A model generated the notes under the pieces. It was not told where the DNA came from, did no database searches, and worked only from the letters and a program-made list of their open reading frames with translations. From NCBI GenBank assembly GCA_003344405.1, contig NOWV01000046.1, positions 124,001 to 188,000 of the forward strand: 64,000 nucleotides of DNA, in the 5' to 3' direction. This stretch comes from Trichoplax sp. H2 (Eukaryota > Placozoa > Uniplacotomia > Trichoplacea). The position numbers and the translations under genes were made by a program. Below are positions 13,301 to 25,500 of this stretch, in pieces (the stretch's first letter is position 1; the number at the start of each line of letters is the position of its first letter).

Positions 13301-15153
13301 TGATCGAGCTCTTGCCATGTTTTTTGGACTTTAGATTCATTTTCAGTATAGATTTTAACTGCAGGCCCATATGCTACCACGTCAACTTTACCTTGATCAT
13401 CCAGATTCGGAAATAAATTGTAACAATAGTGATAATATGATTCAGCTTTCGGTGATTCATAAACCTTTTTCCTATTGCTGAAAGGATCTAAATCCGTCTT
13501 GGCTGTAGTGATTGTGCCATTATTATTGAAAAGAAAAGAAAATGATAATTTCATAAAGATTAGACCTAAGGGTAGGATATCTTCGCAAATTTGAATTTAA
13601 AGGGATTCTCTAGAAATATCTTAGTAATACACAATACATAAAAGTGTAGTTTGTAGCATTAACGATAGATGGGTAAATTATTCTCCATCTGTATTCTCCA
13701 AACTGACTCACTATTCTAGTTAAAATAAAAGCTTATCCATTTTGTGGATAATACAGTGTAAGACCAAAAACAGTGTGTACGTCAATTGGGACTATCTTAA
13801 TAGACTTTGAGCTTCTCAAAAACAAAGTCCATAAAGAAATTAAATGATGATGCTATGTTTGCCGTAGTTGTTACGTTAAACTGTTATAATATATTACACG
13901 ATCTTGAAAATTTTCATTTTACTCTGTTTATATAAATTATTCAATTTCAGAACTATTTGTATATATCAGGGTAATTGAAAGAAAATCGTCTAGTTTATAA
14001 TTATAAGATGTCAAAGATATGCCATATGCTTGAATTGAAAATAGAATAATATAACAATTTAAAAATTCTTTTAGTTAAGGATATTCAATAATACTTAGCA
14101 TTAATAAATAATCTATCTTCGTTATAAGAATGATGATTGTGAACACTAGCCTTGACAACAATCAACTACAAATAAATTGCAGTACTCAACTTAGTTCAGA
14201 CTGATTTTTTAACCTAATTTTTAATCATGATAGCCTAATATCTGGTAATACTGTAAAGCAATTAGTTTAGCATAGCTAGCTAGTCAATATTGTAAATAAC
14301 TTTTTAAAAGTATGCGAATATTGCGATAAGAGTTAACATTTGTTTAAATATTGTTGCGTAATTTTGATATATGTATATAATCCACTCTTTTTAACGGCAT
14401 TGTGATTGTTATAGGAACTAATTTAGTGTTTACTTCAATCTGGGAATATCAATAAAAGAATTGATCATCTTTTCTCACTTAGCTTAATACGCTAGTGCAT
14501 TAAGCGCATACAAGCATATTAATCTACATATTTGGTGATAATTTCGAAATGATATTACTAACGCAATAAAAAATTTTAATTAATCAACCGAGCAATACTC
14601 TTCCTTCATTAACGTCATATTTTGTGCGATTCTAATTATATTGATAAATTCTCTTTCTGTATCTAAAATCAGCAACTTATTTTTTCCCTTTCGTTATAGT
14701 TTGGCGATTTTAAATTTAGAGACTATCCATATTCATATTCTTAATCGATCATTGAGTTCAATTTAACTAAGGTGTATTGGTATTAGATTAATCATAGCTA
14801 TGATAACCTAAAGGTTAGCCTTAGCTACTGTAAGATGATCAAAGATGTATCAACTATATTAGTGAGTTACATCATCTTTGGAGAAATATGACTTACTTCT
14901 AGGTATCGCCTGTGACACTGTAACAGTGAAGGTAACTTTATGTGTTTCTTCAAGTTCTTCCGTTGCAATTAACGGCACCGAAGTATCACTAGGCAAGTCA
15001 TTTTCTAGGGTAGCGGCAGCTACTGCCGCACCACTGCTTTGGGATTCTGACGGCTCCGTAATCTTGTTGAATAATCTATTACAAAATAATATTTTACCCC
15101 ACTTTAAGAAACAATTTCATAGCAGCACCATCATTTAAAATCAGAACAGCCAT
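7321..15153 (-). CDS. CFAP92: CFAP92/KIAA1257-like cilia- and flagella-associated protein
   Basis: About 15 exons on the minus strand. A likely upstream exon ends at 14897 (reads HKVTFTVTVSQAIPR). It is followed by exons at about 13276-13559, 12192-13105, 11034-11311, 10743-10943, 10480-10619, ~10110-10240, ~9875-10010, 9470-9677, ~9231-9350, ~8926-9108, 8670-8818, ~8322-8553, a short exon near 8153-8205, ~7514-8038, and the last at 7321-7411 ending GHxAxGY-like LATGY then TAG. All junctions keep frame. The blocks VDVVAYGPAVKIYTE, LLLKLFEHQMVLRMWDSKDK and TDKDLES resemble the DUF4550-bearing protein KIAA1257 (CFAP92), a poorly studied ciliary candidate. This match is from memory of the family and is moderate. 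The start is unresolved: an ATG at 15153 is possible, but I could not join it cleanly to the 14897 exon. No catalytic motif was seen. Confidence 0.6.
11560..12080. repeat. Degenerate AT-rich tandem repeats in a CFAP92-like intron
   Basis: The motif (A)GTTTACCAATAAT and close variants recur near 11610, 11745, 11845 and 12000. Each is followed by ATAAACT-like, AAATTGTGA-like and ATATTTATA-like blocks in similar order. Units are about 100-155 bases and strongly diverged, so borders are only approximate. The array fills most of the intron between the exons at 11034-11311 and 12192-13105. Confidence 0.5.
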
Positions 15154-18148
15154 TTTTAGTTTACCTTACTGACAATGTTATAAGTAATATTATATGGTAC
15201 TAAAATTTCATCTCTAAATATTATAGCAAATCTTATGCCGTATCTGACTAAAAATAACAATAATGAAATAGATAGAATGATACTAGATTGAATTATAACT
15301 TACCTTACGTGCCTTAAGAAAATAAAAAATCCTAGCGGATATTAAAATTTATGATTCAAAGGAAACGATCGTTTAACACTTCAGTCCTTTCCAATTTTGG
15401 AGTGTAATACACCACAAGCGATAATACTATTGATCAATGTAGGAGAAAATTATAGGGATGGTTGTATTTAGATGTCGGAATAGATTGCAACCTTGTAACC
15501 TATAAGTGCGCCCTTGTAGTAAGTAGTATATGAATAAAATGACGCGACTATTTGCTGCTTTATTCTCTATTCTATAGCTTTCCAATCCTTACACTACAGC
15601 TACCAATACGTATTCTAGGAGACTTGCATGCCCTCCAACACCACCTACAATTCTATTTCTATTTTTTATATCACCGTGGATACTCAATGATCACGCTGAT
15701 GAAAGAATTATGCTCTAGCCTTAACAATTTATCTTTGTAGAGTTGCAATATCATACTATGGATATATATTCCCTTCTTGCCATAATGTCTTATACGGATC
15801 ACACCACTGTTTAATACCTTAGTCTTTTGGTTATTCTTGCCTAGTGGATGTTGATGTTGCCATGGCAGCGACTATCCAAACAATGGTCGTCTAGCAAGGT
15901 AGCAAGCGGAACACCGCACCGCATTCATTATTATTATATGCTCTATTGGACTAGACTACTTGCAATTAATGGAGTTATTTCGTTAAAATGAAGTACAAGA
16001 TCTTTCCCGATACTCTACTAATCTACTATACTTGCTATTAGTAGGGTTATTTCGTTGAAATGAATAACAGATCTTTCCCTATACTGTAGAGATTTAACGT
16101 CTAGCAAGTTTGCAGGCGAAATACTACATTCATTACATGCTGTATTGGACCAGTCGACTCGCAATTAGTAGAGTTATTTCGTTAAAGTGTAAGATCTTTC
16201 ATATACTGTAGTAATTTAACGCCCTGTCAATTTACAGGCGAAATACTACATTCATTAATTATATGCTGTATTGGACTGGTCTACTTACATTTAGTAGTTA
16301 TTTCGTTCAAATAAAGTAGAAGACCTTTTCCTATACTTTATTAATTTAACGTCTAGCAAGTTTGTAGCTGAAACATTACATTTATTATATGATGTATAGG
16401 ATTAGTCTACCTGCAATTAGTGGTTATTTTGTTGAAATGAAATACAAGATCTGCGTTTATACTGTAGTATTTTAACGTCTTGCAAGTTTTTAGGCGAACC
16501 ACTATATTCATGACATACTTAATAGGACTAGTCTACTTGCAATTAGTAATTACTTCGTTTGAAATAAAGTACAATATCTTTACCTGTACTGTAGTAATTT
16601 AAAGTCTAGTAAGTTTGTAGGTGAAATACTGCATTCATTATATACTGTATAGGACCAGTCTACTTGCTATTAATAGAGTTATTTCTCTGAAATGAATTAC
16701 AAGATCTTTCCCTATGCTGCACTATCCTATAGCTTAGTAGATCGATCTTCAGTTACAGTTGTTTCAAATGAATGTACCGTAGATCGGGCTGTTGATGTAG
16801 TATGCTAATGATTTTCAAATTGATTAGGCAAGAGGTAAACAATCTATCATCGCAATACTGTAGGCAACTGATTTGAGTGTACATAACATAATCAAATAAA
16901 CTGTGTATTGAGCTTTTGAAACATCACTTTGCAATAGAACAGACGGATACTTTATTGATATTATTCAGTAAATACGTCACCTTTTCGTTACCGAACTCAT
17001 AATAATCCAATTGATAGTATAAGGAATAAACCTTCTGTGCTGCTAATATTGGATTATTAATTTGATCGTACAAGCATGTAACTTGACCATTAAAAGACTG
17101 AATTTTCAATGCTAAATATTACAAATGCGATAATAAAATTAAAAAAAAAATTGTTTTTGGCTAGCGATGAAATTGATTATCTGTAACTTGTCGAAAACAG
17201 ATTGACCTTTAATGCTAAATAAACTGTAAAAAAGTAAACTATTTAAATGTAAAAATAAATTTATAAAAATTTAATCTACATCATACTGTATACGATAGGC
17301 GTGTTTCCAGTAACATAATTATAAAATTAAATATTGGACTTATACCGAGATAAGAAATCAACTCACTGATAATGTAGCTGTTCAGTATACATCTCACTAT
17401 AATTTGATCGTGGTTGCTATAGGCTGGTGAATATGTCACGATTTGAAGAAGTTTGTACAGTATCTAACCTACTATTAAAGCTTTATATCATGGACTGTAA
17501 ACCTTTCAGTGCATTTTCCTGAGTGAACCAGTGTTCGCACGAATTCAGATAGTTTAAATATGTATGTCATGCGGATCTGCATTAACTACTATCCCAATTT
17601 ATTAAATCGCTAACAATCATGCACTTGAAATATTCATTCATCAGTACCACAATAATATTTAATACATCAAGAAATAATCCAATCAGAATAAATTTTAATG
17701 AGAAATTGCGGCTACTTGCGCTCGATAGGATGACTCACCAATTGAACACATCAAAAAGCTCTTAAATATAGATTTGCAACTTGCAAAAATAACCTCACAA
17801 TCATTGGGATACCTAAAGTCGTTGTAATTTTGTAAACGTAGTATAACCAAAACTAATATACAGTACACCAGCAGTTAATACTAAATATTACAGAAACTTG
17901 AATGCAATTTAAACGCAGATAAACAAGACAAAGTGTTAAGAATTACGGAATATAATTCCAGCAATTAATCTCCGTCACCGGCTCAAAGCAAAGTAACGAT
18001 AGTGATGTGTGTACATTGTTATCACTTGAGTGCGGAAGATTAAATTATAATACAATTTACGTAATATCATTTTAAATTGCTTTAGATGAGCTAAGCGCAA
18101 ATATTTTTGATACAGCAATTTAAGATCAATCGTGAGATACTTATGTAT
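15154..18148. other. Intergenic stretch between CFAP92-like gene and HUWE1 3' end
   Basis: No exon series was recognised on either strand. The only clear structure is the tandem array at about 15.88-16.72 kb. The 5' end of the CFAP92-like gene may extend somewhat into this interval, because its start exon is not settled. Confidence 0.55.
15880..16720. repeat. Tandem repeat array, ~125 bp unit, about seven copies
   Basis: Each unit holds TTTAACGTCTAGCAAGTTTG (or a variant), GGCGAAATACTACATTCATTA, TGTATTGGACTAGTCTACTTG, CAATTAGTAGAGTTATTTCG and a CAAGATCTTTCCCTATACTG block. The CTAGCAAG position recurs at about 16101, 16223, 16353, 16479 and 16607, so units are 122-130 bases. Copies differ by 10-20 percent by eye. 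There is no coding signal. Confidence 0.85.
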
Positions 18149-19560
18149 TTACACAAGTCCAAAACCTTCAGGACATTCATTAATTGCAGTTGATAGCAAA
18201 GAATTCAACTTATCATAAGTTTCATAAGCAGGCAAATCCAGTTGATTAAAACTGTAAAGCAAAGCATACATATCGTCAGTATTTTGCAGGATAATTTCGT
18301 TATATCAAGTCTATAATCAAACGTAAAATATCGACATACCATGTATGAGCACTTGGCAAGCGATCAGTGGACATGTCATCACGATGAATACTGAACTTTT
18401 GAGGGCCATTCATTCCTTCTAAAGCAGCAAAGCCTTGCAGCGGTACCCGAGAAGTTCCTGTCACAAATTGCAGAAATTTTGCACGACTAGCTTGGTCATA
18501 AGACCGAAGAGCTCTCCAAAACCATTGGATCTATAATACGAATCAGACATAGTACCAACCTGTTATTTTTAGGCTTCACATATTGCTATATGTCTTTATT
18601 ACACAAAAAAGTCCATAACATGACTAACCTGTATAGAATCTTTGGTATATTTACTGTAGTCTGTATTGGCTTTTAGATCGTCGATGTCAATTGTTGGTAG
18701 TCCAGATATGAGCAACTCAAGCTCCTGCGGATCAAAAATAGATATCAAGCGCTTTGGAATAATTTCATAGAATCCTTCCAAAAATGAAGCGATTTGCTTT
18801 CTAACAGCGCCCGTCATTTTCATTTGGCACATAAGGTGGACATATTCTAGCTTATTTGCTTCAGTTACAGAAATATTGCGACCATTGGGTTTTAAATCAC
18901 GAATTTCAGATTTACCAAATTCACATACATCAGTTGAATATGTTAATTCGTTATCAATTTCACTAATATTATGCTCCAATAAATACTTCATACTCTGATA
19001 AAATGTATAGTCTTCTGATTCAATGTCGGAATAGTGAACTGCGCTACCTAAGATGTGTTTATACATTGATCGGGAGAAGTAAACGTCTAAGAGCTTATTA
19101 TCGAATAACGCCTTGGCAATCATTCTACCAACAAACTTGAAGTATTCCAAATGATAATGATTGACATGCGAACTGCTATTAATAATGTACGTAACTCGAT
19201 CGCCAGATGATGTCGTAAATAACGCATAGTTTGGATTGAAAATCTCTCTTGATATAATAAGATACCATTCCCGCAGCAATCCGCCCGCGTCTTGCCCATC
19301 TTCTCCTTCGAAATGAATAAACATTTTACTCTTCATTTGATCAGCAGTACGTCGACTTAATTCCTTAAAAGAATCTTCAAAAACATGTGTTCTTCTGACA
19401 CGAATAGTAAATCCATCCTCTGGCCGTATCGTATCGTTAAGCTTATCTAATTGTTGCCTAAAGTACTTTCTTTTAACGTCGAAATCTAGCAATCGCGTGT
19501 GGTTAACAAGTATAGAAAACGGTCCTTCCAATAGAGGCGTCGGAGACTGGCGAAGAATCT
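18149..19560 (-). other. HUWE1: HECT catalytic domain of HUWE1
   Basis: The C-terminal HECT domain spans the 3' end of the 18629-21642 exon plus the last two exons. Landmarks are [43 protein letters not shown] and [13 protein letters not shown]. The active-site cysteine, in the family context LPSAHTCFNQLDLP, is encoded by TG at the end of the 18340-18530 exon and T at the start of the 18149-18251 exon. The protein ends with CPEGFGLV before TAA, close to the usual family end. Confidence 0.93.
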
Positions 19561-22500
19561 GATTTAAGACAGTTCTGTGCTTTTCTGCAAATTGGACGAA
19601 TTTTACCGTATCTGGGGGCATCGAAAAGAACGACTCTGAGGTCGAAGGAGTTGGCGTCATCGGCGCAAATTTGGTCAATTGACTCAATAATTGTTTTTGC
19701 GATAAAGGCGAATCCAGGTGTAAAGATTCTTTATCTTCGTTATCGTCTTTTTCCGGACTATGGACAATGAAAAATGCTTCAACTGCTGGTTGCAATATTA
19801 AGACGGCATGACTATCTGAGTCTTCTCCTAGCTCAGACAAACATTCACCAAGTACATCCCAAAGATCATTTAAATCAATTTGCTGGCTTAAACGAAACGA
19901 TATCAAATCCCCACTGTGTGGAGAATTAGATAAAATTTCTTTATCCCCGCTGGTTGAAGCAACAGGTTCTTGATTGACAACTTCAGCATTGCTAGCTACT
20001 TGCTGCGAACTCTCAGAATTTTGATTATTATCAGATTGATTACGTAATTGCAATATCACCTTCAGTATTCGTAAAAATAGTGATTGACTAGAAGTTTTAC
20101 ACGTTAACGGAGCCATAGCTTTAAAATGCTGCTCAACAAGACGTCTACTCCGATTTGTTATCGATATGTTATCGTAACCTGTTCTAGCATTGCCAACAGA
20201 AACTGACGAACGCAATCCTTCACCAACGTTGGGTTTATTGCTACTGGCATCCTGTACGTTTTCAAGAGATCTTTTTTTGTGTTTATTCTTCGACGATTCG
20301 CGCATTTCATCAAGGAGGCAACAAATATCCTTACGTAGCTGTATTCCTAAAGATTTAGCTCCATGAAGCAATAGATTTAACATACAACGTCTCATATGAC
20401 TTAATGATCTTGATAAATGAATTAAGAAGTTTGTAGCATCTTCTAATCCATCTTCAGAGCACCGACCGGTACACATTACATCAACAAATAATCGCAAACG
20501 CTCCACTATAACATTCGATATTGACACCCTAGATGCTACAATTCCTGAGATGGCGCTCTCACCAACAGATATTAGTGGAAGACGACTTACAGATTTTTCA
20601 GTGACTTTAACCTCATCCTTTGGAGGATCTCCTGACGTTTTAGATTCGTCGATTGGCCCCTTCTCGTCTGATTTAATGCCTCCATCTAGTTTCGCCAACA
20701 ATAAATTACTTGGCATATTACTTGCAATAACAAAAAGCAATTTTATGATTCTATCCGTTAAATTTGTACATTGCTTAATGACAGGATAGTTTAACATGGA
20801 AAGTATTTGGCCAAGAGGGCACCCTTCTAAAGATGACTGTCGTAATGTATTAGCATCTGTCTCCACAACTTTAGATACAGTTTTTCCGCGATGCAACAGG
20901 CTAGTTTGCTCAAGTTTAACGAGATAATCCCAAAAGTCTGTTTCCTGTAGCGAATCAGACGCACCATATTGTCTCTCCTTTGATTCTTTTATCTCAAGTG
21001 CACGGCTTGGTATAAAATGTTGATTATAATTTCTTGCTAGGAAGACTAGTAGATCAACAACCCTACGACAAACCAGAGGCGCGGCCAGTGGATGAATACT
21101 AATACGACTCTTATAACTTCTACCCTGACCAGATTCTGGCTGAGTCTTTTGAATGCTAAATACATTTGCCTTGCAGCCTAGTGCAGCATCAACACTCATT
21201 GATAACCATAAATTTCTTGATTTATTTTTGGAATTATGGGATTGCAGATGAGTCAGTAGCTCTGTTGAATTACTTGCGCCTTTTGCAAGAGCATTTTTTT
21301 TTGCTTTAGACTGCGCAATTTCATTATTCTCTTGCAGAATGGCAGTTCGACGAAGAATTGATAAAAGTGTGTGAATGATCCACGCAGCAGTGTGACCATT
21401 TTGACATAATGCTTTCACTACTTTGTGTAAGCGATTTAAATTTAACTTTGGCTCATCACAAAACAAAAGAGTTAACAAGCAAGTTAACGATTCGTGATCT
21501 AATATTTTCTGTCCATCCATAACGGTTTGAGTCTTCCTTTTCGATGATTCAATCATCCCTCTTGTATGACGTTCAGAATTACCAGGTTCATGTATAATTA
21601 TCGGAGAAAATGGCAGACGATCCCTTCTTCTACTTTCCCTTCCTATTATAACAAATATCACCTCCTATCAATAATAGTTCTGTAGAAAAGTTATATAAAC
21701 TTTTTAACTTGTGCAAGTAAAAAATAGTAAAAGTTATACCCTCATCAACAAAATTCAGACGCCCTTGCAGCAGTCTTGCTTGTCTTAATTCCATTTGCTG
21801 ACGTAGCTGGCGCGCTTCAGTTTGCAAATCTTGCGGTAACAAATTTACATGAGTATCATCCATATCAGCTAATACAGTTCTTCGTAAACTTGGGTTTAAA
21901 TCTCGTACAAACGAAGCCGGGTCGAATGATTGCTCTGACGTGGGCGCAGACGTAGCAGAATTAGTAGAGCGTAATCGACTTTCTTGCAAGAGAACCTAAG
22001 TGAAAAAATATCGCATATCAATTTAGATCAAACACAAAAAAAGGAAAAACTAGCTTCAACACTTACCTCTTCTTGAATCTCTGGAGGCAGAGCAGCTAAG
22101 AACTCTGGGTTGAATGAGCTGACAGGCTCAATCGAAGGTGTTACTGACTGTTGCTGCTGACGACGAGTGCGCTGTATATGATCTCTTATAACCTCTTCTC
22201 TCATATTCTCTGGAATCGCTGAAAGAAACGTCGGGTCAATACCTTCCGGAACGGATAATCCTTCTACAGTCACTTCAGCTTGCGCCCCACTGCTTGCTCC
22301 AACTGCCTCTGCAGTACTGGATGTTCCTCCAATCTCAAGCGTAATCGTTTCACTGCTACGCGAATCTACTGTGGCGTTTTCTGGTAATGGCCAAATCAGA
22401 CGCCCTTCAACGGATGACGCTTGCGGTTGTATGTTGATACTACCCTGCTCTGGTGGAAGTTCCACGTGACTACTACTTTGTGGAGTAACTAATTGTGATG

Positions 22501-25500
22501 CCATCGTTTCATCTAATGAAGCAACTTGAGATGTTTGTTCAACTGTAGTGATCGTATCTCCAAGGCGTTCTACCAGCATATTGGGATTAACCAATGGAAT
22601 AATTCTTTCCGTACTTTCACTAGTATCCATTTCTTCTGGTTCTGACGTCCGAGCCTGACTAACTTCAGGTGTTGGCGTTACATCCATATCTTCAACATTG
22701 CCAGCATTACTTTCCAAGTCCTTTTTGTCATCTTCGGCATGTTTATCATCTATTTTGCTACCTTCGCCCTGAGCTACATTAGCTGCTTCTGCCATACTTT
22801 CATTTCTATACCTCGTAAGAACAGGAGTTAATGCTTCTCTAGCGTTTAAAATACAATCAAAGACGCTTCCACTATCAAGTATCCCGCATTCTTCTTTCCA
22901 ACGATGGAGTGTGCTTGTAAACTGATTTCTTCCCTGTAGCTCGTCCATACCATTATCGGGGGACAACACATGAAATCCTTCACTATCAAATATAAACTCG
23001 GTATGACGTAAAGTAGATCGATCATGTAGCAGTGCAGCACGAAGATTGAGTGCTTCTGTTGCTGCGGCCTGAGCATGATCCAATAATCTCTGAAGAACAC
23101 TATATGAGGAAGCTGATTGTCCAGAAAAACCTACATGCGGGTCACCGAAGAAAGAATTTTGATTAAATCTACCAAGTCTAGTCAATCTTTCGGGTCGAGA
23201 CCAAGAATTCCTCGCAGCTAAATTACTATCCCTTGGTAATCTATCTGATGATCGCATAAGTAAAGGGTGGCTTGTCGGTATATGATTAGGATCAAATGTA
23301 GCAGAGTCTATATCTGAAAGGTTCGAATGAAATGTAGCCATCCGCATACTAGGCTGACGACGTGATGTGTTTACGTCACCTCTGCCAAATAAATCTATGT
23401 TTAACAGAAATATAATTATTAAATAGCTTAACACATATAACATATACTTGGCGAGTACATACAAGTATATAGATATTTAATGAATAAATAAACCCGCATC
23501 AAATTGGAATATACCATACCTCCCATTAAAGTTAGCCTTGGGTTTAGGTAGTCACTTTCATTTAAAAACTGTAAAGCACCTATTTCTTCAACATCAGCAT
23601 ATATCTGATCGTTATCATTCAGATATTCATCTAACTCATTTGCATCTTCAGCATCTATTAAGTCATCACCATCCTCATCGTTATCATCATTTCTATCACC
23701 ATCATCATCATCATCATCTCCGTCAATATCGTCGTTATTATCATCCATTTCAATTTCATGATCATTATCTTCCGAAAATTCTTCAACATCGTATAAATTA
23801 TCGTCAATATTATCTTCGCCCCTATCATTTGTCTCAATATCTTCAATTTCAATATCATTAATTTCTCGGTTTCTGGCAAGATTGCTTTCCTCAGCAACTT
23901 CGCTTACACCACTTGAACTATCAACTTCACTGTGGCTAGATTCAATTTCACTAGTACTACCAATATTTTCAGTGCAAGATCTGTCACTCTCTTCAGATTG
24001 TGATTCACCATCACTTGCCATATTATCATAAAGTCCATTATCTTCTTCATCTGCATCATCATCATCTCATCGTCATCGTCATCGTCATCGTCTTCGTCAT
24101 CATCATCTTCATCATCATCTTCATCTTCATCTCCATATTCTCCATCGCGAAGGAAATTTTCTATTTGTTCCTGATCAAGACTGGCATTGACGTCTGATAA
24201 TATTATAAATAGTTATAAATAATATATATTCGTTACCGCTTTACAACTCAAATCGGTAATAGTTTAATGTCAACAAACGTTACCTCTAGTAAATTCCTCA
24301 CGATCAACCTCTTGGCGTCCAGTAGGATCGTTCATAACAATGTCTTGCATATGTCTCTCTACAGCAACATCCATTGTCGATCCACTACTTCTTTCTTGTT
24401 GAGTATCGTCAACAGAATCTGCCACTTCCTGCGGAGAAGGTGCAGTATTTGTAACATCGTTTCTTCGCAGTTGATTATTAAATGATCGATCAAAAGAATC
24501 CGATGTCGTGTTAAACATGCGCACAAATGATTCAAGAGGTTTCAGAGCTGCATTTACAATAGTGGGCATGTACTGACTCGATAAGTCAAGATTGTGTGGT
24601 ATACGAGCTAAATCGGTTACTAAACCCTTTCGTTTTAGTAGCCGAACGATATGGCTTGGTTTAAGATCTGAATTACTGGCATTAAATTTCTGTCGAAATT
24701 CAGCTGCTTTTTCATCATTAGAAGATGAATCTATTATTGAAGATATAAGATTTGCTATTGCTTGTAGCGCTAGATATTTACTGTGACAAACTGACTGAGA
24801 TAATACTCTGGACATGGATGCCTTTATTTCAGAGACTAATAATCCTTGAGATTCGGGGAATTCAGACGCTAGAGAGATTGATACCAGAAACGCGCATGCA
24901 GCTGATGAAATTTCTGGATCGTCTTTATCACTTTCAGCCGGCAGTAAATTATCCAAGATATGAGCTAACACTGGAACACCCTTAATATAAATTAAAAATT
25001 TTTGCTTAAGTTACTAACTGAATTCTAGATAATTATAAATAAGAAAAAAACAGCTATCAGATGGAATTTACGGTAATAAAGTTATCTCTTTAAATACCTT
25101 ATTGCTATGATTACTATCCGGTATATATTCAGTTATGAAATGACAACATATCGGATAAGAGTGAACAAGTTCCGAGAGTAGCTGTAAAATACTTGACTTC
25201 TTTAATAGCAATTTTGGAGTCTTGCTGTCGTCAACAATATCAATCTTAGACTTTTTATCAATTTCAATATCATGAAGTTTCTCACTTTCACGGTCATCAG
25301 TTGTTTTCAAAGCGATATTTTTTTCTACTTGTTTCAGATTTGGTTTCATGTACAAACAGTCTAACAATACTTTAAGAACCTGTTGTGCCGGTGTCGGCAG
25401 GGTAGATATGCTAATATCATTTTTAAAATCTCCTGCAAGTTTGACATGCTGCGGTAAAGAGTCGATATTACGTTTATCAAGTTCGGCATCCCTCCCATTC

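Noticed and set aside
23538-24197. Plus-strand His/Leu/Ile-rich frames ([10 protein letters not shown]-like and [12 protein letters not shown]-like)
   Set aside because: They are the opposite-strand readings of the GAT/GAC/GAA acidic run of HUWE1. Composition follows the simple repeat.
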